Shown: positions 22,003 through 33,229 of the stretch, piece after piece | Layout of the letters: the number at the start of each line of letters is the position of its first letter | Numbering within the stretch: position 1 is the stretch's first letter | DNA from: Tetrastigma voinierianum | Lineage: Eukaryota > Streptophyta > Magnoliopsida > Vitales > Vitaceae | Reading direction: 5' to 3' | Assembly: GCA_016808115.1 (NCBI GenBank) | Contig: JAEQBH010000897.1 | Span: 62,001-126,000, forward strand | Length of the DNA: 64,000 bases | Notes under the pieces: model-generated | What the model saw: the letters and a program-made list of their open reading frames with translations, nothing else | Told to the model about the DNA's origin: nothing | Databases searched by the model: none | Position numbers and translations under genes: made by a program

Positions 22003-22522
22003 GGGGGGCACTACTTAAATAGGAGAATCCAAAAGCCCGTCTGTGAAAGACAGGGGATCTCTCCAAAGGCAAACCCCAAGGTGGCCTGTCTAGATTTTTA
22101 AGTCCCCCAGCCGGTCATCCTTCCGCACATTATTGATACTCGGATAAAGACAAGAAATAAGCCAAGGGTATTTATCCATAAATTTCCTAGCTTCCAAATC
22201 CTGTATTTCTCGGAGGACTAATCCTTGATAAGGGAAAATTAGTCCTGGATAAGGAAAAACATACTTATCCCTAAAAATAGGAGATTTCTTCCCAAGATGG
22301 GAGGGAGACTCAGCAACCATTGCCTATAAATCAAGAGGATCCCCCATGAGACAAAGAGAGAGGCAATTTTAACTGTGCGAACTTCCTTCTTCCTCCTCAC
22401 CGTATTTTTGCTGACTTGATCATCGGAGAGGTGGCCAGCTCACCGTCACCGGATCCCCCTTTTTTTGTAGGTTTACATTGCGTCGTTGATGCCCTGGAGA
22501 TCAAACGATCAAGGTCACAATA
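22003..22522 (+). mobile_element. 3' LTR of element A, lacking its first ~113 bp
   Basis: Similarity to the other LTRs begins at GGGGGGCACTACTTAAATAGG, which corresponds to position 6386 in the B LTR, so the first 113 bp of U3 and the TG end are missing. The stretch just upstream (TTCAGTCAGGGAAAAGG) matches the pre-LTR region of B at 6250-6270. The end GATCAAGGTCACAATA abuts the target duplication AACCT. Confidence 0.8.
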
Positions 22523-23043
22523 AACCTTGTTAGTGTTTGCTAGAGTTTGCTTCCCTCCAAATATTCCTGCCCATCCCAAAATCTGAAATTCTTGGATTCA
22601 TTTCCCCATCCAGGAGAATGTTGCTCACCTTCAAAACACAATGGATCACTTGAAGACGAGAATCACGACGAAGATAGAGAAGCCCCCTTGCTATGCCCTC
22701 AATAATGTTGAATCAAGCTGGCCAATCTAGTTGGGCATGCTTACTTAGATGTGATAGAATGTACTTCCAATTATGTATTGAATTCTAAGAAGTACAGTGA
22801 GGACTTTTCAGCAGATTCTTGTAACAATTATATGCAAATATGCCATTTGAAAAGAACAGACGAAGAGAAACAAAGATTATCATAACAAACCAAATAGAAA
22901 AGTATCCAAGCTTTTGTTAGGGATGAACTCATAGACTAATATCTCCTCTCCTCCCTCAATGCAACACCCCAATAGCCTCACAAGATTCCTATGCTGGAGC
23001 TTTGATATTAGAACAACCTCATTCTTCAACTCTTCTATCCAGG
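22523..23043 (-). pseudogene. S-domain receptor-like kinase, piece 2 (kinase core)
   Basis: Continues from piece 1 after the 23044-24122 insertion. Exon 23043-22891: IEELKNEVVLISKLQHRNLV, RLLGCCIEGGEEILVYEF, IPNKSLDTFLF, then a GT donor. Intron about 22890-22727. Exon 22726-22523: FNIIEGIARGLLYLRRDSRL, QVIHCVLKVSNILLDGEMNP, RISDFGM, then RIFGGKQTLANTNKV after a one-base shift. The catalytic HRDLK motif is HCVLK here (22630-22644), so both the arginine and the proton-accepting aspartate are lost; DFG is kept. There is a stop in the DW..RFNII region. Element A is inserted right after ANTNKV; the reading resumes as VVGT at 9711. Confidence 0.9.
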
Positions 23044-24122
23044 GTTCAAAAACTCGGCCAAGTCCGATACGACTCGGTCAAGTCATAATCACCTTGAAGG
23101 TGACTACACCGAGTCCGATATCAGATACGATACAATCACAAACTCGACAATCAACCGATCAAACTCGGATGATTCGGCTGAGATTCCGAGTTAACTCTGT
23201 CTTCTTAAAGAAGAAACAAGTCAAGTCCATACACTCTCAATCCGTTTCTACCCATCACAAAAAAAAAAAAAAAAAAGTCATTTTTTAAGAGAAATATGAG
23301 ATTCCTCTTCAAAAGTACCAAAAATCAACACTTTTTTCATTGTCTTTCCAAGATCAATCGATTTTCTAACCCTAGTCAGTGTCGTGAATCTCATGATGAT
23401 GAGTTGAAACGGAAACTCTATTGAAATGATCTAGAAGGTCGGTGATGGAAGCCGAAAGGATCTGTTGTGAGAATAAAGGATGTTGAGTTTAGATCGATGC
23501 GAATCGTGCAAAGCCTGTGTGGTGATGCGAGAAGGAAGGGGGAGGGAGAGCCGCAAAGAGCAACTCCATAATGAAGGGAGAGTAGTGAGAGAATGAAGGG
23601 AGAGAAATTGATAAATTTATCTCATAGGATTTATTAAATAAGGGAAGATCGGTTAGCCTACTTCATTTATATTATATCAAAAATTAGTTTAGTAATAGCA
23701 TTTTTAATAAGAAAGTCTGGTTGTCAAAAAGAGAAAAAAAAGAGAAGTGTGGTGAAAATTTTTAGTAATAAGAAATAATTGTTTAAATTAATTTAAAGAT
23801 GAATTTGAAGATAAAGATTAATAATATCTTAGTTAATATAAACTATTTTATTTAATATCAAATGCTAAAATAATTTCGCTTCAAAAAAAATACTAAAATA
23901 ATTTATACTTTACAAATATTATTATTGTATTATATTATAATAATTATAATTCTTATTATATCTTGCTCTTATTAAATAAAATTAATTAATTTTACTTCTT
24001 TAAGTATTTTAATAATTTATATAATTTTAACTCTTCATTTATTTTAATTTATTTATCGTAGATCTGAAATCGATATATCTCGAGCTTTTAGTCGATGGTA
24101 GATATTATGAAACGACCGTGTT
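23044..24122. mobile_element. 1.08-kb non-autonomous insertion with 8-bp duplication, hAT-like
   Basis: Flanked by TATCCAGG (23036-23043) and TATCCTGG (24123-24130). Removing it rejoins the kinase reading (KRL-like to IEELKNEV). An 8-bp duplication is typical of hAT DNA transposons. The left end has repeated ACTCGGCCAAGTCCGATACG motifs, the middle is AT-rich with a poly-A run at 23259-23275, and no transposase reading frame exists. Terminal inverted repeats are weak: AAAACTCGGCC...CCGAT at 23049 versus AAAAGCTCGAG...ATCGAT read inward from about 24092. Confidence 0.6.
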
Positions 24123-26091
24123 TATCCTGGTTTTTAAAGCCTTCTCCCTGTTATTACTTGACCGTTTTTAAGCTGGCCCTGACAAGCATCAATCACAGGG
24201 CCGAAACCTCCCTCTCCGAGTTTCTTTGCATCACTGAAGTTTTTTATTGCAGTCTTTATGCCACGCAAGCTAAATATTTGCAGTTCTGAGTTTTCCCCTT
24301 TCCTCAAGGTATCTACTGTCCTTCAGTTTGTTAGCCTGATGAGAGTGTCTCCATGGCCCTGTAATTTCAATACTTTCAGAGCTAATACTATTCCCTAAAA
24401 TTCAAAATCCAATAGGTTGAGCTAGCAGACATGACTATGGATGGATACCTATATGTTTTGTCTTCCTTCTGCATAAAAGACAAGCCAACATTACTAGGAT
24501 AACTACTCCGAAAGCACCAGCGATAACTATGTACAACCTTAATCCTCTGTTTTTGCCTGCATGTCAATTGTCAAGGCATATACTGACAAAAAAAAAAAAG
24601 GCTAAACATATTACTGTCATTTCTGTTGGGAAAAAAAAAATTGGAAAAAATAAAAAGCTTACTTTAGTGGATTTTTTAATTTTCTGAAAAGCTGCTTCGT
24701 CCCATCCATCTTTTCTCCAGCCTTACTCATCCTCCAGGACAAATAATAGACATATTCTGTTACAATGCTTGTGTGTACACATATCAGTTGACTTGATGTA
24801 AGATGACAGGGAACCTACAAGTCCTTCGTATCTTGATTTGATTCTCCCTATGAGGTAACAAACAATAATGATATTACACGTCACTGATATAACCTGTGGA
24901 TTGATGATTTCAGATAAAGCAGGATAAATCCATGAAATTATTTCTCTTGTACTTCGTCCTTGATTTGGAGGCACAAGTGTACTTTATTTATGCGGCTGAG
25001 AAAAAAAATTCAGTAGAAATCTGGTGTCTTTGGATTGAGTTCGAAAATTACCTAGTATTTGGGCAAGCAAATTGTGAGGAGTTGAAGAATTACCTAATTC
25101 TGATTCTGCAAGGCGAAGGAAAAGCTCCTGGTCACTAATCGAGAATTCTTGAACATCCGGGATACTGCCATACCAGACCATACAGCCAATTCCACTAGTA
25201 TATGAGTAGGCTACACAAGAACAGTTTCTCAAGCACCTCTCTTCACATTCCTCAGAAATCAAATCACTCAAAAAATCTGCAAAATCAGGCGGTTTAAGCC
25301 CTTCCAACTTCAGAAATCCATCCCCCATCTTCCTTCTTGAACTGCTGTGGTTTCTTTCACACTGCAATGGTTTTCTTCTCTCGCAGTCACCCACTCCATT
25401 CGCCCGAAAAATTCGGCTCAAAGCCTTTTAAGCACCAGCTGATTGGTGATTCAGACTTACTGCAGACCCCAAAAGGCCCACATGTGTCATATACACATTG
25501 CCCTTCTGGTGCCTCCCACACACTGATCCACTCCTTCCTCTCTTCAAACCATTCCAGCTTCTCGAAAATTCCATAATAACTCATTACCAAAATGGAGGGG
25601 AAGGTATAGCATTGTACTTGGAGTAAGTGAAGTATAACATGCCTTCTTGATAATCTGTAACAAAAGTGAAACCGTTAAGATAAACCCATGAGGAACCCAT
25701 ATGCTGTATTCCAAGAAAGCTAGTTCCATTCCATTGCCCAGTCCTCAAGTACCGATCTGAATCTTTCCAAACAACACCTTGAGGAAGCTTCTGTTGATCA
25801 ACTCCCAGATTGAGTTTTCCAGGTGACGGATCGTTGTTGCTTGTCCATGAAGTCAAGAACCGTTTCTCCCCTGTTTTTGGACTAAGCCCGACCTTCATGT
25901 TCTGAAGGAAACAATCTGAAGGGTGATCAAAACTCTGCCATATAACATTACCATCACCTTCTTTTAGAACAAGATTTCCCGAATCAAAAAGCTCTACAGT
26001 GAAGCCGTTTGACACAGAGGAAACTCCGATAGATCAGGAGTAAAGAAGCCTAACTCAAAGATTCCACCTGAGGAAATTAAACTGTCACCAT
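24123..26091 (-). pseudogene. S-domain receptor-like kinase, piece 1 (lectin, S-locus, PAN, membrane segment, N-lobe)
   Basis: Family members sit in the plasma membrane, bind extracellular ligands and signal through a cytoplasmic Ser/Thr kinase. From the right: GDSLISSGGIFELGFFTPD (B-lectin start), an internal deletion, SNGFTVELFDSGNLVLKEGD and VIWQSFDHPSD (lectin end), LTSWTSNNDPSPG and YLRTGQWNGTSFLG (S-locus glycoprotein domain), a frameshift near 25590, CVYDTCGPFGVCSKSESP (EGF-like cysteines), CLKGFEP, a stop near 25390, and PAN-type CEERCLRNCSCVAYSY. A GT donor follows at 25093. Membrane exon near 24550-24470: LRLYIVIAGAFGVVILVMLA then CLLCRRKTKH. N-lobe from about 24286: IFSLRGIKTAIKNFSDAKKL, GEGGFGPV. 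The ATP-binding lysine position reads ITGRRL (K to R). The signal peptide is missing; LTR E interrupts the gene at 26092. Confidence 0.9.
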
Positions 26092-26724
26092 TATGAGTAC
26101 CGTGGTTTTTAAACCTACTACTCGATGGGCAAGGCTCGGCCCACCTGGTCCAAGGTCCGCCTAGCGGACGATGTGAAACAGCCCAAGTCTACTAATCATA
26201 TTAAAACTGGTAAGCACTATCTAGACGGGAAATCCGAAGGCTCATCTGTGAAAGTCGGGTTGTCCTCCTAGAAGCCAACCTCAGAGCGGCTCGTCTAGAG
26301 TTCCAAGTCTCCCAGCCGCCCGTCCTTCCGCTTATAGCAAGTTCGTTATAGACAAATGGATAAAGGCGGAAAACACGCAAAAGGTATTTATCCACAAATT
26401 TCATAGTTTTCAAATCTTTTACTTCTCGGAAGATTAATCCTTGATAAGGAATAATTAGTCTCATATAAGGAAAAATAGATTTATCTCTAAAAGTAAGATA
26501 TTCCTTCCTAAAATAGGAAGGAGAGTTGGCATCCACTGACTATAAATCAAGAAGATCCCCCACAAGGGAGAGGTAAGCAATCTCAACTGTGTGCGAACCA
26601 TTCTTATTTCTACGTATTTTCTTGGCAATCATTGGAGCGGTAGATATCGTCATGGGATCACCCTTTTTGCAGGTTTACATTGCGCCGCTGATGCCCCGAA
26701 GGTTAGACGATCAAGGTAACAACA
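26092..26724 (+). mobile_element. 5' LTR of element E (633 bp), same family as A and B
   Basis: Starts TATGAGTACCGTGG and ends GATCAAGGTAACAACA. It lies inside the lectin exon of the receptor-kinase pseudogene, just before the GDSLISSGG codons. No 3' LTR or right-hand duplication is in the window. Confidence 0.85.
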
Positions 26725-26746
26725 ATTGGCACCGTCTATGGGAACC
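26725..26746 (+). other. Primer-binding site of element E
   Basis: ATTGGCACCGTCTATGGGAA directly after the LTR, close to the TTGGCGCCGTCTGTGGG type used by Tat elements. Confidence 0.75.
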
Positions 26747-26910
26747 AAACATAAAGTCTCGTTTACAAACTACAGTGTGCCCCATTCCCGATAAAATGAC
26801 TGGCGGATCAGAAGGCAAAGTGCAGGAATTGGGAATATCTATAATAGGACTCTCCTTACATTAGGTTCTTTATGAGCTGAACACAGTACAATGGGTATAC
26901 AAACAATTTC
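26747..26910 (+). pseudogene. Start of gag of element E, cut off
   Basis: Reads MTGGSEGKVQELGISIIGLS from 26796, then ELNTVQWVYKQF up to 26908. The N-terminal region resembles Tat gag. It stops where the next LTR begins at 26911. Confidence 0.55.
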
Positions 26911-28330
26911 TGTAATAACAAAAATCATTTTCATTTACAAAAAGAACTACCACTAGAGTGGTGTCCATCAAAATCTATACACATATACTGAGTTTCATTT
27001 ACTTATATATGTACATTTTTTTTCTAATACAAAACATCAGAGATCACGAAAGCAGTGCGGTGAGCACCTATCTCTGGTAGCCTGCTACTGGCGATGTGGG
27101 ATGTCTGTCTTGCCGTACCTACACGGATTGAACACGAGTACTAACTACGCTTAGTGGAACATAAGCATGGACAACCACCAATGGTGACTGTCACAAGCTT
27201 ATACATATGCATTTCATATATCTATACATATTCATATAACTTGTTACTACTTATCATCTTTACATTCCTATTGCATGTCAATCTTTTCTGTTACATGTTC
27301 TTTGTCTTTGGCATATCTTCTATCTATACTTTTCAGGTATTCTGGGCTTTGTGCATCTTTGCTATCTCTATCGTTCATAGCACCATCACATTTCTATATT
27401 GTGTTCATAGCATGTTCCCTCTATTCATTTGAGATTTACATGTCTATAATATATTCATATCATATATTTCTTATTCTAATATATCATTTGATCTATTATC
27501 TTTCTAATGGTCATATTATATCATATTACATTGCATGTCATATTCTTATAAATATCAATACTTTCATGATTATATCTTATATACCATTTGTTATGTTCAC
27601 CTATTTTCATCTTTGTTTTCATGTACTCATGCTTATTGTTTATGTACTCATGTCTTTGTCATCATTATCTTGTTTCCCAGTACTATCTTATGATATATGC
27701 TTTTAAGATGTTCATTCTTACTCACGTTTAAATATATCGTGTCGGATTGTATAATCTGTATTCTGAACTTATCATCGTAAGCAGTCTTTATCTTCTCATA
27801 TCGTATCATATTTTCCACATGTCATATTCAAATCATTTATTTTATGTTTCATGCACCTTAAATACCAAAGTGAATATGAAACCTAAGGGCAGAAGGCGTT
27901 GTACTCCTTTATCTGAAAGCAGTGGTCTGTGAACTGGGTATTTATTATCATTATGCAGAGACAATGATCATCTTATAAAGGCCGAGCGGCTGGTGGCGAC
28001 CTTTAGCGGGACCCACCCAGTGATCAAACGGGATCTATGTCCCAGCGACCCGACGGGGCCTCGATATCAAAAGCGAGAACTTGTATGCTGTGGACTTATT
28101 CCCTAATGGCATGCCAGTATCCCTTTACTTGTTCGGACCACGAGGCAATCCGTTTTATTACATTTTGTACATATCCTCATAAGCATGAATAACTATTGTT
28201 ATCATGATTGCTTATGCAATATATCACTATCACTACTTTAAATTTGTATTAGTTCTCATATCTGCCCAGCTTCATATTACGGTTCTCCTATTTCTCTATA
28301 ATATATATTCCTATATTTTTTGTCATGCAT
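26911..28330 (-). mobile_element. Tekay-like LTR T1 (minus), distal part
   Basis: On the minus strand this is the 3' end of the LTR, ending ...GATTTTTGTTATTACA at 26911. The block GTGGTAGTTCTTTTTGTAAATG matches GTGGTAGTTTTATTTTGTATATG at 61366-61388. The rest is AT-rich with many TATCATAT words and a GC-rich insert at 27960-28080. It continues at 41432 on the other side of element C. Confidence 0.6.
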
Positions 28331-29022
28331 CTTTGATAAGGATATAGAAATGGGTCAGCTTATTGGCTCGCCAGCCCAGAAAAGAGCGATTGTGGGTCGT
28401 GCCATGTCCGGTAATACTTCCATAAAGCCAAACCAAAGCTCAGCCGTTAGGTCAGAACATGGAATGAAGGACGGAGAGCCCATACAAGGCGATCAAACTA
28501 TATCTCTACAAATAACGGATGATAGAATATTTGCAGAGCGTCTATCAAGTCCTATTATAAAAGAAGAAACGTGAAAACCCCGTTGGTTGAATATCTCTAC
28601 GATAAGGAAGGAGGATTACTCGAATAGCTCCATTGACTAATCCATTGCCTAAATCTATGGATGACTACGTGAGAAAAACCGATCCTCAAGGAAGAACCCC
28701 AATCATCGTCAGATTGGATGAGGCGAATTCTGGTAAGGCGCTCAAACGCTAAGAAAGGTACGCCAAAGAAAGTAAGCAAGGGAACACTCTTTCTCCGCCT
28801 CCGAGACGAGATCGACTTGAGCATCGGAGCGGTCGGGCGAAAGCCCTGTGACCCCTCTTCCTTTGTTTTCTCTGCGAGGAGCGAGCCTTTTTCGGACCAG
28901 TGGACTGGCATTGCGGTATTCCTCTCCAGCCCGCGATCAGGCGTCCATGGTTTGGCCCCACAGTATCTTGGCTCGAAGGCAGCGGTAGGCGCGCTCGGCC
29001 AGTTGGGTTGAAAAAGGCATCA
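28331..29022 (+). mobile_element. 5' LTR of element C
   Basis: Matches 40722-41431 over long blocks, such as GGGTCGTGCCATGTCC, GATGATAGAATATT, TCAAGTCCTATTATAAAAGA and ATGGATGACTACGTGAGAAA. Ends near GGTTGAAAAAGGCATCATC. A TATA-like TTATAAAAG lies at about 28554. The 5' border is only placed by the CATGCAT repeat; a TG start at 28334 is an alternative. Confidence 0.75.
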
Positions 29023-29024
29023 TC

Positions 29025-29048
29025 GGTTGCGCGTGCGTGAGGCAACCG
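29025..29048 (+). other. Possible primer-binding site of element C
   Basis: GGTTGCGCGTGCGTGAGGCA directly follows the LTR end and resembles a scrambled TTGGCGCCGTCTGTGGG. Weak match. Confidence 0.35.
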
Positions 29049-30450
29049 GTTCCTTCATAAATATAGCCCGATTTCTGATTCGCGTGGGTATCGACACGGA
29101 ACACAAGCGGGAAGCGACACTAATGCAAGGATGCGAACCCGCGAAGGAGATGCGGGCGGCGAGCCACGGGGCGGCGGGAAGCGATCGAATAACGTAACGA
29201 AGTGGAAGCACTCGCCTGCGTCAGCGTAACGGTAGAAGCGAACAACTCACGAGACCATATACAACACCTGAGAAGAAGCGGCGGTTCGGGAAGGACACAG
29301 ATGTTCCTCCCACCACGGACGACACGGCTATGGTAATCCCAGAAATACAGCGGCGGAGGAATCTGGTCGGCCGGGCGGGGCCATGACCGGCCTGTAGGGA
29401 AGAAGGATCGAGCCGGTACAAGGAGGACGGCGAGGACCACGGAACCACAACATCCCTCCCGACCCGCAAAGAAGCCGAACGTAGGAGCAAGGTTTAGGGA
29501 CCTCGGCCGGAAACTTAATGTGAAGGAAGTAGTTAAAGGCGCTGACCAGGGGACACTATGGATACCTTGGTACAATAGCAGAATCACCTTTACTTTGAGG
29601 TGGCTGAGCTACCCGCTCTCGGCCCAGATTAGGATGCACTGTTAGAAGCATTCGATGGCGGCAAGGATCCAGTAGATCATCTCAATACCTATAAGAATCA
29701 GATGGAGTTGCATGGGTATCGAGACCCTGTCCGGTGCAGGGCGTTCGCCACCACCTTAAAAGACTGACTATGGCACAGTTATGAATCCCCCTCTTCAACG
29801 ATTTCTTCATTCGGAAGAGTTATCAATCGCGTTCATCTCCCACTTCATCGGGGCTGGGACATCTGAGGAGCCAGGAGCTACCATGCATTAACCATCAAAC
29901 GAGAACCACGGGAAAATTTGAAGTCATACGTACAACGGTTTAATCTGGGAGTCCACGAAGATAGATGTACTTGTGAAAAGTTATCACGGCCTTCATTGCG
30001 GGGTTGGGGTGCGATTCAAAGAGACTGTTTTACATCCACTTTCAAAGAACCCTCAAGCTAACATGGCGAGGTTCTGTTAAAAACGGAAAATACATAAACG
30101 AGAGAGCCCTCTGTCGAAGAAGGAGGCTCTTCGGCTAGCAAGGACAAACTGACGGAGCGACGGGGGCCAGGCTGAAGCGAGGCGACGAGAGAAATCTCAG
30201 GGGCGGTAGAGCGATCCTAAAAGACAAAGGAACCTTAGGGGCCTTTGGGCACAGATCACCGCCTTAGAGGCAGTGACGGTACTCATGCGCGACGCTTCAC
30301 TCCTTACGGCCTCGGTGTCGCAGTTCTGTGAGTGTGAAATGACGGAGTTCCTAAGATGGCCAGCGGGAGAAGTCAAATCCCGGCGAGGCCATGCAAGTGT
30401 GCGAGTTCCACGGGGACTATGAGCCAGCACGGATAGCGTATTCAATTGAG
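29049..30450 (+). pseudogene. gag of element C
   Basis: Capsid-type protein region. The clearest stretch starts near 29640: LEAFDGGKDPVDHLNTYKNQ, MELHGYRDPVRCRAFATTLK, then a stop in the place of the usual GP. Further on, TISSFGRVINRV, YHALTIKREPRENLKSYVQR, FNLGVHEDR and EPSVEEGGSSASKDK follow in changing frames. This order is that of Tat gag core and tail. The 29049-29600 stretch is the poorly preserved N-terminal part. Confidence 0.75.
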
Positions 30451-30769
30451 GAGAGATAGAGTATTTGTCTGACGCGGATATCTCACGGCGTTTCATATCT
30501 CGGGGAGTCAATCTCAGGCGGTCGAGTCGGGGCCGGGCGGCTGACCTGCCTTATCGTCGGGCTGACGATGACATCGACAACCACGGGGGAAATCCACGTG
30601 ATCTGAGGGGTTCTTGGCGGAGGAGAATCGAGTTCGGCTCGAGAGAAAGGCCCACTTGTGACATAAGATCGGCCAGGACATGGGGGAGGTACGATTCGAT
30701 TACATCTAAAATCTGCGCCAGTCGACACTACTATCACATTCTCAGGCATCGGACTTGGAAGGGGTGTCG

Positions 30770-31140
30770 GCACCCCCATGACGATGCTTGTCAAGTTGAA
30801 TTGTGGCCAAACCACGACGGTCCATCGGATCTAGTAGACAACGGAATTTCGGCAGACGTCATTTTTGCATCGGCTTTCGGCAAAATAGAGTGGGAGAAAA
30901 ACTAGAACACAATCAGCACACCATCTCTGTGGGTTTTCAGGAGAAAAGGTGTTACCATTGGGATCGATCCAAGCGGGTGCTAACCTTGGAAACCCCATAC
31001 AACATTTCTTGACGACAAGGTTTCCATGGTGGGCGTAGATCGGCCTATAACATGTTCTTCGATGAGGCCTATCTCAGCAGCGATAAAAGCCATCCCTCGA
31101 CATATCCACTGGTAATCAAATTCCCGGCTTGATGCGCGGT
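30770..31140 (+). pseudogene. Protease of element C
   Basis: Aspartic protease that would cut the polyprotein. LVDNGISADVIFASAFGKIE (about 30822-30885) matches the active-site region; the usual DNGSS reads DNGIS. It is followed by pieces like ISVGFQEKRCYHWDRSKRVL, NMFFDEAYLSSDKSHPSTYP and LVIKFPA, the family's linker to RT. Stops break it at 30903, 31010 and 31131. Confidence 0.7.
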
Positions 31141-31264
31141 GTTGGGACGGTTGAAGATCGTGAGTGCTTTGAGAATGCTATCGCCTACGTAAACAAAAGC
31201 AGTCGACAATGTAAGCATGGGTGAGCTTGATATGCGTGATGGAAGTGTTCACTCGATTAAGAAC

Positions 31265-32350
31265 CCTCGAAAGAGTGGAACCGATAACATTGGATGACGA
31301 CCCAGAGCATCTTGCCTATATCGGCTCCAAATTAACAGAAGGCCTCAAAGGCCTCCCTCGCTGATTTTAAAAGAGCGAAACGAGGACATGCCATGGGCGG
31401 TGACATAGTGGCATCGACCGCGAGTCATCGCTCATAAACTAGCGACCAACCCATCTTTCAAACCGGTTAAGCGACGAAATTTCGCACGGAGAGACAAAGG
31501 CCATCAGAAGAAGTGGAAGAAAGCTCCTCGGCGGGGGGCGATCGAGTGGGAATACCCGGAGTGGTTGTGATGTTGTGCTTCGTCCCGAGAAAGCAAATGT
31601 GAAATGGCGGCTCTGTATTGATTTCACGATATAAACAAAGCGCACCCAAAGAATGACTTCCCCCTACCCGGATCGACCTTGTCGTAGATGCCACGCCCGA
31701 ACCCACGGCTTCTTAGCTTCATGGGCGCCTTCTCAGGATTATAACGAGATAAGCGCATGGACCCGGTGACGGGAGAGGCGTCATTAGTCCTTTTACGGGG
31801 ACCTCTTTGTTATCGGGTAATGCCGTTTGGGCTCAAGAATGCGGGGGCAACCTACCAAAGGTTAGTGAACCGGATGTTTCAGAAACAGATAGGTACAACA
31901 ATGGAGGTGTACATAGACGACATGCTGGTAAAATCCACTACACATCCACATCGCCACCTCCTCCGAAACGCTCCGCATCCCGAGGGATTATAACATGAAG
32001 TCAATCCGGGCGAAATGAGCCTTCGGGCGTGTCGGGCCGAAAATTTCGGGCTTCATAGTCAACCACGTGGGAATTGAAGCAACCGATAAAATAAAAGCAT
32101 TGCTCGACATGCCACGCCATCGGGGGATAAAGGAAGTACAACGACATCGTGGGAGGATCGCAGCCTCTAAGTCGATTCGTCTGCAGGTGACAATGCCAAC
32201 CTTTCTTCCAAGTTTTGAAGAAAGCCTCAATGGGATGAGAAATGTAAGAAGCGCTTGTAACCTTGAAACATACTTCAGCTCGCTACCCATTCTAGTGAGC
32301 CCGATAGAAGAGAACTTCCTCATATTGTATTTGGCAAGAAGACTTTTCAA
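31265..32350 (+). pseudogene. Reverse transcriptase of element C
   Basis: Pieces: VIAHKLATNPSFKPVKRRNF near 31420, EYPEWL, FHDINKAHPKNDFPLPG near 31625, LLSFMGAFSG near 31715, then CYRVMPFGLKNAGATYQRLV, NRMFQKQIGTTMEVYIDDML with the YIDD box at 31910-31921 intact. Downstream, the thumb and connection regions are scrambled by frameshifts. The 80-codon stretch over the active site is open, the rest is not. Confidence 0.85.
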
Positions 32351-32639
32351 CTAGCGTGGTGCCTGTCAGGACAAAGAGCTTGACACAAGACCCTGGCCTA
32401 CTACCGCAAATGAGCCCCGAGGGAGTCGATGGCAGGCATCCTAAAATGGAAAAATTAATACTAGCTCAGCGATCAAGAGCCTAAACTTCTGGCCCTTATT
32501 TCCAGGCTCACACCATAGGAACCCGACCGATCACCCCATGAAGCAGTTGCATAAACTGCAGGTCTCGAGGTCGATGAACGCCATAGAACCGAGCGACCGA
32601 CATCCCATGTGCCAAAAAACAACCATAAAGGATAGATCC

Positions 32640-33200
32640 TAGCCGATTTCATCATGGAATTCGCCCCAGTAGAGCTTGTCGAGCCCGCCCAATCAAGGGA
32701 CGACCTTCACATGTGGAAGCTTTCTGTGGATGGAGCCTCAAATGCGCATGCTGGCAGCTTAACTCGACCTCACCAGAGGATATGTATCGAAGACGTGACT
32801 CGCCTTCGGGTCTGACATTCCAACAACGAGGCCGACACGAGGCCGTAATAGCAGCCCTCAATCTCGCCATTCGTTAGAGGCCGATTAGCTAGAGATCCAG
32901 CTATCTCTAACCGGTGGTCGACGATCAAGACACATAATGAGGCCAGCCAGAGAAGATGATCCTATATCTCCGCAAAGTCCGTGACTTATTTGGCAAAAAG
33001 TTTGTATCGCCCCGCATCAAGTATGTCCCTGTAATCCAGAACGCCCGTGCCGACGCTTTGGCAAAATCAAGCACGCCTGCGGGTGAAGACATCGGGGGAT
33101 CAAAGACCCATCGAATACCCGCAGCCTCCATCGACCCCTCGCGCAAGATAGTAGCCGCCTGGGCAGGTCCGTACCAAATCGATTTGACCCGATTCGGGGG
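32640..33200 (+). pseudogene. RNase H of element C
   Basis: FIMEFAPVELVEPAQSRDDL near 32650, LHMWKLSVDGASNAHAGS with the first catalytic D in SVDGA near 32726, and toward the end ILYLRKVRDLFGKKFVSPRI, KYVPVIQNARADALAKSST (33045-33090) with the final aspartate of RADALA. Frameshifts lie between. Confidence 0.75.
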
Positions 33201-33229
33201 TTACATTAATGACTAACCTTACCGCATCA

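Larger units (their letters stand above)
9712..22522 (+). mobile_element. Element A: near-complete but degenerate Tat-like Ty3/gypsy element, 12.8 kb
   Basis: Order: 5' LTR 9712-10356, PBS, gag, protease, RT, RNase H, integrase, 38-bp satellite, antisense ORF, 3' LTR 22003-22522. It is flanked by AACCC (9707-9711) and AACCT (22523-22527), and joining the flanks restores the AAGGTTGTTGG stretch of the receptor-kinase exon, so the insertion point is exact. Order RT-RNase H-integrase with no chromodomain, tRNA-Arg-like PBS, 3' UTR satellite and antisense ORF fit the Tat lineage. A 2.1-kb Athila-like fragment (12707-14840) sits between protease and RT. Confidence 0.85.

Noticed and set aside
27154..27706. 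92- and 143-codon hydrophobic frames looking like membrane proteins
   Set aside because: AT-rich LTR sequence with TAT/CAT words gives Ile/Tyr/Leu/Ser-rich readings; no family match, and the region matches LTR T2 in reverse.
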